Positions 28,798 to 33,769 of a stretch of 33,769 nt of DNA are shown here, piece after piece. Made by a program: the position numbers and the translations under genes. Position 1 is the stretch's first letter; each line of letters starts with the position of its first letter. The notes beneath the pieces were generated by a model. It was not told where the DNA came from. It saw only the letters and a list, made by a program, of their open reading frames with translations, and did not search any database. Source of the stretch: Anaerolineales bacterium (GTDB lineage: Bacteria; Chloroflexota; Anaerolineae; Anaerolineales; Villigracilaceae); contig JAFGCG010000056.1 of the NCBI GenBank assembly GCA_016932715.1, positions 1-33,769 on the forward strand, in the 5' to 3' direction.

Positions 28798-29802
28798 TCA
28801 AGAAGCGGACGTCTCCTGGACGTCCTTCGGATGATTCCCTATGGACGTATGTCGTGCTCGAGTACGGATCCATAGTTTCCACAGCAACCAGGCAGCTGCA
28901 ACAGCAACGATACTCGACCCGCTAAAACCATTGGAGAGATCCGTTAGCCCAATAAAGACGATGAAGAAAGCTAACATACCAATTATTAATGCCAATCTAT
29001 GACGATCATCCCAATCGGTGCCATTGCCAGACCAATGCATGAGCAGCCAGAAGGCAAGTGCATCCAGGATGGCTACGAATGCAAACATGACCGGCCACCC
29101 AGGCAACCATGATGGATTGATCTCCGAGAGTATAAAGACGGTCATAAAAACGACCGTCATGTTCACAGCCCCTGTGACTCCGTACCAAAATGGATGGATC
29201 GATCTGCCCGGGCGTCGTGGAAAAATCCAAGCTGGAAGCCGCCAGGCTGCATACACCAATCCTGCAATTGTTATCCAGGCGATTATGAAGCCACTCAGAG
29301 GCGGCATAAACGGATTTAATACCATCAGGACCGGCATCCAGAGGGCTAACCCTGCAAAACAGGCGACGAGTCCCCGGTTATTCACCCATTGTTTTTGTCG
29401 CTGGTCGAAATAGATGATTTCCGTCAGCACTACACTGCTGATAATGCTGATCGTCAGATGGAAATGGATCAAAACCTCGGCATACGTCCATGAGACCCCT
29501 TGCCAGTAGGTGTAATTACCTAATGCCCCCAATTCAGACCAGTGAGGGTCCCAAAACGAGCGCGCAACAATGGCTTCTTCGTAGAGACCAAACGCGATTC
29601 CCAACAATACCAGGCTAAACCAGCCTTTACCCCACCGTATCCTCAGTTCCCGGCAAATGACGGCGCCGAAACCATATGGCAGGGCCGTGACTATGAAATT
29701 CACCGGATTTATGAACTCGAGCAGTGTTTGATGCCCTGATACCAACTCGCCGAGCAAAGGAGCGATTAATAACAACGCGACACCAGGTTTCAGGCGTTTC
29801 AT
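28798..29802 (-). CDS. Polytopic membrane protein of unknown function
   Basis: This 334-residue integral membrane protein has about nine hydrophobic helices, for example VALLLIAPLLGELVSG, WFSLVLLGIAFGLYEEAI and LIIGMLAFFIVFIGLTDL. The GLYEEAI motif and the following HFHLTISIISS resemble CPBP-type intramembrane protease or related families only loosely, so no function is assigned. ATG 29802 is chosen because AAAGGA lies about 9 bp upstream; the frame is open further to 30075 but that part translates repeat DNA. It stands alone between ScpB and GH127, transcribed away from GH127. Confidence 0.7.
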   Translation of the reverse strand: MKRLKPGVALLLIAPLLGELVSGHQTLLEFINPVNFIVTALPYGFGAVICRELRIRWGKGWFSLVLLGIAFGLYEEAIVARSFWDPHWSELGALGNYTYWQGVSWTYAEVLIHFHLTISIISSVVLTEIIYFDQRQKQWVNNRGLVACFAGLALWMPVLMVLNPFMPPLSGFIIAWITIAGLVYAAWRLPAWIFPRRPGRSIHPFWYGVTGAVNMTVVFMTVFILSEINPSWLPGWPVMFAFVAILDALAFWLLMHWSGNGTDWDDRHRLALIIGMLAFFIVFIGLTDLSNGFSGSSIVAVAAAWLLWKLWIRTRARHTSIGNHPKDVQETSAS

Positions 29803-30036
29803 GAGTTTCATTCCTTTCACAGTCCAATATACCTGTAATTCTGTACGTTTTAGAAAATGGAAAGTTTCCCCAATGTGCGGTCCACGGGCATCAAACCTCC
29901 GATTTATTTTTGATACGGCAGCGCCGGTTAGCCACAGGGCAGGCTTCAATTGAAGTTCATATTCCGCTCGTCTATTACAACATATGAAATACAGATTTCC
30001 TCCTCCCGCGCCATCTGTCATTTGTAATAAAGAGAT

Positions 30037-30060
30037 AGAGCAGGCTGTTAAGCCTGCTCT
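30037..30060. repeat. Perfect 10-bp hairpin AGAGCAGGCT
   Basis: AGAGCAGGCT at 30037-30046 pairs with 30051-30060 around loop GTTA. No T-tract follows on the plus strand. It is the best-preserved part of the wider inverted repeat upstream of GH127. Confidence 0.75.
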
Positions 30061-30086
30061 GCCCTGGTTCGCCATCCGTTATGCTC

Positions 30087-30092
30087 TATAAT
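30087..30092 (+). promoter_or_regulatory. Possible -10 box of the GH127 gene
   Basis: An exact TATAAT lies 17 bp before the GH127 start codon, and GGAGG follows it as the ribosome binding site. No good -35 box is seen 17 bp upstream, so this is tentative. Confidence 0.35.
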
Positions 30093-30108
30093 TCAACCGG
30101 AGGCTGCC

Positions 30109-32148
30109 ATGCAGGAACTTACTGCCCGCCAGGTGAACATCGCCGATCCGTTCTGGTCGCCGCGTCTGGCCGTCAATGCAGAAAAAGCGATCTTCCATCA
30201 ATGGGAGCAACTCGAAGCCACGCGCTGTATTGATAACTTCCGGATCGCCGCCGGGGAAAAGGATGGATTCCGTGAAGGGTTTTACTTTTCGGACTCGGAT
30301 GCCTACAAATGGCTGGATGCCGCCTCCCGCATCTACGCGCTGCACGCGGACCCGAAGCTTGGCGCCCTTATGGATTCGTTGATCGCCCTTTTGCGGCGCG
30401 CCCAGATGCCGGATGGTTATATCTTTACCTATAATCAAATTCATTTCCCGGGTCAGCGCTGGGTCAACCTGCAAATAGAGCACGAGCTCTATTGTCATGG
30501 GCATCTGATCGAAGCGGGTGTCTCGCACTATGAAGCCACCGGCCGCAGGGACCTGCTCGATATCTGTATCAAAGCCGCGGATCTGCTTCTGCGCGACTTC
30601 CTCAACGCCTCGAATGACAAAACCTCCGGTCATGAAGAGGTCGAACTTGCCCTGGCGCGTTTATATCGCGTCACCGGGAAGGAAGAATACCTTGAGCTCG
30701 CGCGTCGGTTCCTGGAACGGCGCGGCCGCATCCCATTTTTCCCTTTGCATCTCTGGCGTGAGTTCAACAGCTACAACAAACGGAAAGCGCATGTGAATGA
30801 ACTTCGGAAAGCGTACATTGCAGAGCATCCTGAACATGCCTCCTTTCGTTTGCCTGGCGGGAACTATGCCAGGAAGCCGCGTTTCAGCACTATACGCTGG
30901 TATCTCAACGCCCTTCCCGGATTCTATTTCCAGCAGCACAAACCTGTTCGCAGGCAGACCGTGCCTGTCGGTCACAGCGTCCGCTTTGGGTATTTGGAGA
31001 CTTCAATTGCCATGCTCCTGCGCGCGAAACCCGACACGACTCTTTTATCTACCCTGGAACAAGCCTGGGAGCGGATGGTCACGCGGCGCATGTACGTCAC
31101 AGGCGGCTTAGGCGCTGTCCCCGGTCTGGAAGGCTTCGGCCGGGACTACGAACTCGATCCCGAATATGCCTACGCCGAAACCTGCGCTGCGCTTGCCAGT
31201 CTCTTCTGGAATTGGGAGATGGCGCTCCTCACCAGGGATGCGCGCTACAGCGACTTACTCGAATGGCAGCTTTACAACGCCGCTGCCGTGGGAATGGGGC
31301 AGAATGGTGATACCTATCTTTACAACAACCCGCTGGAAGTACATGGCGGCGTGATACGCAGGGAATGGTACATTGTTCCCTGTTGCCCATCGAATCTTTC
31401 CCGGACCTTTGCGGATTTGGGAAAATATATCTATTCTTTTCGAGCAGACAACATATGGATTCACCAATACATCGGCAGTGAAACGACGGTCGATGTCGGT
31501 GTGCCTGTGAAGATCAAAATCGAGTCTGGGTTACCGTGGAATGGGAAAGTCCTGATTCAGATCGACCCGCAGGAAAAGCGAAAATTCAAACTTCATGTCC
31601 GAATTCCATCCTGGGATCCGACGGGGAGGATACAAATGCACGAGCCTGCCGGAGAGCAGATGGCGGGGAACTCGGAAGAGCACTTTGGACATAGCATCAA
31701 GAACCTGGGATTATATACTTCACTTGAATATAAGTATAAACAGCAGGGAACGGCTTCCGGGTACGACCCTCGCCTTGGCTGGTTTAGTTTTGTGGATAGG
31801 ACTTGGTCTCCTGGCGATATTCTGGAAATTAATTTCGATATGAAAATCAAACTGCGCCGCGCTCGCCCCAAAGTCAGGGGCCATGCCGATAAAGTTACCA
31901 TGACCCGCGGACCGCTGGTCTATTGTCTCGAAAGCGTGGATAATCCTGATGCGGATATTTTCACTGCCCAGCTTGATCCCACCTCTTTGCGTGATGAGTA
32001 TCTCCCTGACCTGCTTGGCGGATGTGTTGCCATTCACGGCAAAACAACGGCCGGCAAGCCTCTGACATTTATCCCCTATTTACTGTGGGCAAATCGCGGT
32101 GAGTCACAGATGGTGGTGTGGGTGAATTGTGAGAGTAGGTCGCGCTGA
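30109..32148 (+). CDS. Glycoside hydrolase family 127 (beta-L-arabinofuranosidase-like)
   Basis: This 679-residue enzyme has the alpha/alpha-barrel of GH127, which releases beta-L-arabinofuranose from plant glycans. The expected zinc/nucleophile set is present: YAETCAALASLFWNWEM, which gives the Glu and Cys ligands, and WYIVPCCPSNLSRTFADLG, where the paired Cys include the nucleophile. NLQIEHELYCHGHLIEAGVS near residue 126 is another family-conserved segment. The start MQELTARQVNIADPFWSPR is typical. There is no signal peptide, so it is cytoplasmic and likely acts on imported oligosaccharides. A stretch of about 40 residues (EQMAGNSEEHFGHS to GTASGYDPRL) before the C-terminal beta domain appears longer than usual. 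It converges on MetA. Confidence 0.93.
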   Translation: MQELTARQVNIADPFWSPRLAVNAEKAIFHQWEQLEATRCIDNFRIAAGEKDGFREGFYFSDSDAYKWLDAASRIYALHADPKLGALMDSLIALLRRAQMPDGYIFTYNQIHFPGQRWVNLQIEHELYCHGHLIEAGVSHYEATGRRDLLDICIKAADLLLRDFLNASNDKTSGHEEVELALARLYRVTGKEEYLELARRFLERRGRIPFFPLHLWREFNSYNKRKAHVNELRKAYIAEHPEHASFRLPGGNYARKPRFSTIRWYLNALPGFYFQQHKPVRRQTVPVGHSVRFGYLETSIAMLLRAKPDTTLLSTLEQAWERMVTRRMYVTGGLGAVPGLEGFGRDYELDPEYAYAETCAALASLFWNWEMALLTRDARYSDLLEWQLYNAAAVGMGQNGDTYLYNNPLEVHGGVIRREWYIVPCCPSNLSRTFADLGKYIYSFRADNIWIHQYIGSETTVDVGVPVKIKIESGLPWNGKVLIQIDPQEKRKFKLHVRIPSWDPTGRIQMHEPAGEQMAGNSEEHFGHSIKNLGLYTSLEYKYKQQGTASGYDPRLGWFSFVDRTWSPGDILEINFDMKIKLRRARPKVRGHADKVTMTRGPLVYCLESVDNPDADIFTAQLDPTSLRDEYLPDLLGGCVAIHGKTTAGKPLTFIPYLLWANRGESQMVVWVNCESRSR

Positions 32149-32157
32149 TCGCGTGAC

Positions 32158-33087
32158 TTATTTAGGAATCTCATTCACATCATATGGCGTGACCTGATAC
32201 ACATAGTAATTCAGCCAGTTGGAGAACAATAGATTCGAATGCCCGCGCCAGCGCACGGTGGGAGTCTGTGTGGGGTCATCGTTGGGATAATAGTTTTTGG
32301 GGATATGGATGGGTAAGCCCTTGTTCACATCACGGTCGTATTCTGATTTCAATGTGAGCGGATCGTATTCCGAGTGACCCGTCGCGAAGATGTGCCGCCC
32401 GTCCTTGGTGCCGAGGAGATACAGGCCCGCCTCATCGGATTCTGCCAGGATGTTCAGGTCGCTGACCTTCTCCACGTCGGCGCGGCGGATCTCGGTGTGG
32501 CGTGAGTGCGGGGCGAGGAAAATGTCGTCGAAGCCGCGCAGCAGGGGAACGGCGCCAACGGCGGACGAGAGGAGGCGGTGCTCGAAGACGCCGAACATCT
32601 TGCGAGGCAGATCATATTTTGGAATGCCATAGCGATGATGAAGCGCAGCCTGCGCTCCCCAGCAGATGTGCAGCGTCGACTCGACGTTCGTTTCCGACCA
32701 ATCCATGATGTCAGTCAGCTCATCCCAATATTCGACGTCTTCGAACGGCATTTGCTCCACCGGCGCGCCCGTGATGATCAGGCCGTCGAATTTTTCGCTG
32801 CGGACATCATTGAACGTAAAATAGTGATTGAGCAGGTGCTCCGGGTCGACGTTCTTCGATTCGTGTGTGGCGGTGTGAAGCAGTGTGACTTCGACCTGAA
32901 GTGCGGAGTTGGAGAGCAGTCGCAGGAGCTGCGTCTCGGTCGCGATCTTGGTGGGCATCAGGTTGAGGATCGCAACCCGCAGCGGACGGATATCCTGGTG
33001 GATGGCGCGATCTTCGTCCATGACGAAGATGTTCTCTTTTTCGAGGGTCACGCGGGCAGGCAGTGTGGCAGGAATTTTTACGGGCAT
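32158..33087 (-). CDS. metAA: Homoserine O-acetyltransferase (MetA family)
   Basis: This 309-residue enzyme acylates homoserine in methionine biosynthesis. It shows [16 protein letters not shown] near residue 38, [13 protein letters not shown] with the catalytic Cys near 142, and [12 protein letters not shown] with the catalytic His and Glu. Residue 111, in ITGAPVE followed by [10 protein letters not shown], is Glu. In this family Glu at this position is reported to favour acetyl-CoA over succinyl-CoA (Gly in E. coli). The adjacent MetY, which uses O-acetylhomoserine, agrees with this. ATG 33087 is chosen because the upstream extension is repeat DNA. It is the second gene of the metY-metA pair. 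Confidence 0.95.
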   Translation of the reverse strand: MPVKIPATLPARVTLEKENIFVMDEDRAIHQDIRPLRVAILNLMPTKIATETQLLRLLSNSALQVEVTLLHTATHESKNVDPEHLLNHYFTFNDVRSEKFDGLIITGAPVEQMPFEDVEYWDELTDIMDWSETNVESTLHICWGAQAALHHRYGIPKYDLPRKMFGVFEHRLLSSAVGAVPLLRGFDDIFLAPHSRHTEIRRADVEKVSDLNILAESDEAGLYLLGTKDGRHIFATGHSEYDPLTLKSEYDRDVNKGLPIHIPKNYYPNDDPTQTPTVRWRGHSNLLFSNWLNYYVYQVTPYDVNEIPK

Positions 33088-33096
33088 GGCTTTTCT

Positions 33097-33174
33097 AAAG
33101 GATGAAGGCAGAAGGATGAAGGATGAAGTTGTAAACAACACCTTTAATCCTTCCTAATTCATCCTTCATCCTTT
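33097..33174. repeat. AAGGATGAAGG palindrome between metY and metA
   Basis: AAAGGATGAAGG on the left pairs with CCTTCATCCTTT on the right, with extra GGATGAAGGATGAA units inside. The element fills the 88-bp gap between the two methionine genes. Such repeats are common between genes in this window. Confidence 0.8.
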
Positions 33175-33175
33175 C

Positions 33176-33769
33176 TTAGCTGAGCGCCTGGTTCAGATCC
33201 CAAAGAATGTCATCGATATCTTCGAGACCAATGGACAGGCGAACGAAATCGGGGCTGACGCCTGCGGCCAGCTGATCCTCGGAGCTCAGCTGGCTGTGTG
33301 TCGTGGTGGCGGGATGGATGGCAAGACTCTTCGCGTCGCCCACGTTGGCAAGGTGGCTGAACAGCTGCAGGCTTTCGATGAACTTCCTGCCTGCTTCCAC
33401 GCCGCCTCTGATCCCAAACCCAAGGATGGCGCCCGCGCCTTTCGGCAGGTACTTCCTGGCGCGTTCGTGATCCGTGTGACTCTTCAGGCCCGGGTAGAGC
33501 ACCCAACTGACCTTCGGATGACCTTCGAGGCATTCGGCAACAGCCTGTGTATTCTGCACGTGACGCTCCATGCGCAGGCTCAATGTCTCGAGCCCTTGCA
33601 GCGTCTGCCAGCTGTTGAAGGGCGCCTGGCAGGCGCCGATGTCGCGCAGGACCTGGACTCGGGCTTTGATCGCGAAAGGGGGCAAACCGGCGGCTGCCAG
33701 CGTGGAATACACGAGGCCATGATAGGAGGGATCGGGCGTGTTGAAGTTCTCGAACTTGCCGTTGCTCCA
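33176..33769 (-). CDS. metY: O-acetylhomoserine sulfhydrylase (MetY), partial
   Basis: The 197 C-terminal residues of a PLP-dependent Cys/Met metabolism enzyme are present; the N-terminus, including the PLP-lysine, is beyond the window edge. The first visible residues (FENFNTPDPSYHGLVY) and HLANVGDAKSLAIHPATTTH with SPDFVRLSIGLEDIDDI are typical of O-acetylhomoserine aminocarboxypropyltransferase. It makes homocysteine from O-acetylhomoserine and sulfide, so it uses the product of the neighbouring acetyl-type MetA. The frame is continuous to the last base. Confidence 0.92.
   Translation of the reverse strand, partial: WSNGKFENFNTPDPSYHGLVYSTLAAAGLPPFAIKARVQVLRDIGACQAPFNSWQTLQGLETLSLRMERHVQNTQAVAECLEGHPKVSWVLYPGLKSHTDHERARKYLPKGAGAILGFGIRGGVEAGRKFIESLQLFSHLANVGDAKSLAIHPATTTHSQLSSEDQLAAGVSPDFVRLSIGLEDIDDILWDLNQALS

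Larger units (their letters stand above)
29803..30108. other. 306-bp divergent intergenic region with an inverted-repeat element
   Basis: From about 29928 to 30073 the left part (GGTTAGCCACAGGGCAGGCTT) is loosely complementary to the right part (AAGCCTGCTC and TGCCCTGGTTCGCC), suggesting a decayed palindromic element. The rest shows no gene. The GH127 promoter lies at the right end. Confidence 0.5.

Overview
The window is a gene-dense stretch of about 34 kb that most resembles an Anaerolineae-type Chloroflexota genome (uncultured or draft). The evidence is the mix of gene families: DUF1361 membrane proteins, an FbaB-type class I aldolase, a fused FAD/2Fe-2S molybdenum-hydroxylase subunit, adenosine-specific kinase, many lipoproteins with a LxxC lipobox, and an RsmD with an APPQ motif IV. 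The unusually rich load of short dispersed palindromic repeats also fits. The lineage is inferred from protein character, not from an rRNA marker. No rRNA, tRNA, CRISPR array, integrase or transposase gene was recognised.

Layout. (1) 130-8878, all minus strand: a molybdenum hydroxylase module. In transcription order it has a conserved protein of unknown function, a fused FAD/2Fe-2S subunit, a small membrane protein, the molybdopterin subunit, an alpha/beta hydrolase, two DUF1361 membrane proteins flanking a DinB-like protein, and a YqeB-type maturation protein. (2) 9104-12891: class I fructose-bisphosphate aldolase with its own terminator, a transglutaminase-like protein, a second alpha/beta hydrolase and a Nudix hydrolase. 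(3) 12927-17834: a lipoprotein, a cyclic-nucleotide-domain histidine kinase, a repeat-filled gap of about 580 bp, adenosine-specific kinase and two poorly characterised membrane-associated proteins. (4) 17968-23078, minus strand: a five-gene operon (Mg-chelatase-like AAA ATPase, GNAT, GT39-like membrane glycosyltransferase, UroD-like protein, RsmD). Its junctions are 4-bp ATGA stop/start overlaps. (5) 23197-27996: thioesterase, a small beta-rich protein, GtrA and a UDP-glucuronate decarboxylase-like epimerase (also ATGA-overlapped), and two lipoproteins. (6) 28093-33769: ScpB, a polytopic membrane protein, a GH127 beta-L-arabinofuranosidase, and a methionine pair (MetA with an acetyl-type Glu111, and a partial MetY running off the edge).

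The most unusual content is the repeat layer. Two copies of a roughly 142-bp transposase-less element (a MITE) are present at 15208-15348 and 21073-21215, each flanked by a 7-bp direct repeat. The second copy landed exactly on the ATGA overlap between the GNAT and glycosyltransferase genes. Its target duplication TTATGAA regenerated the stop codon of one gene and the start codon of the other, so both reading frames survived. Separately, at least six palindromic repeats lie in frame inside the molybdenum hydroxylase genes, and a dispersed repeat supplies the C-terminal tail and stop codon of the YqeB-like gene. A 23-bp hairpin repeat can be seen as a clean insertion in one of two tandem copies of another repeat at the left edge. 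Its relatives elsewhere in the window show compensatory stem changes. Together these suggest a genome under continuing invasion by small palindromic elements that are tolerated in operon junctions and inside proteins.
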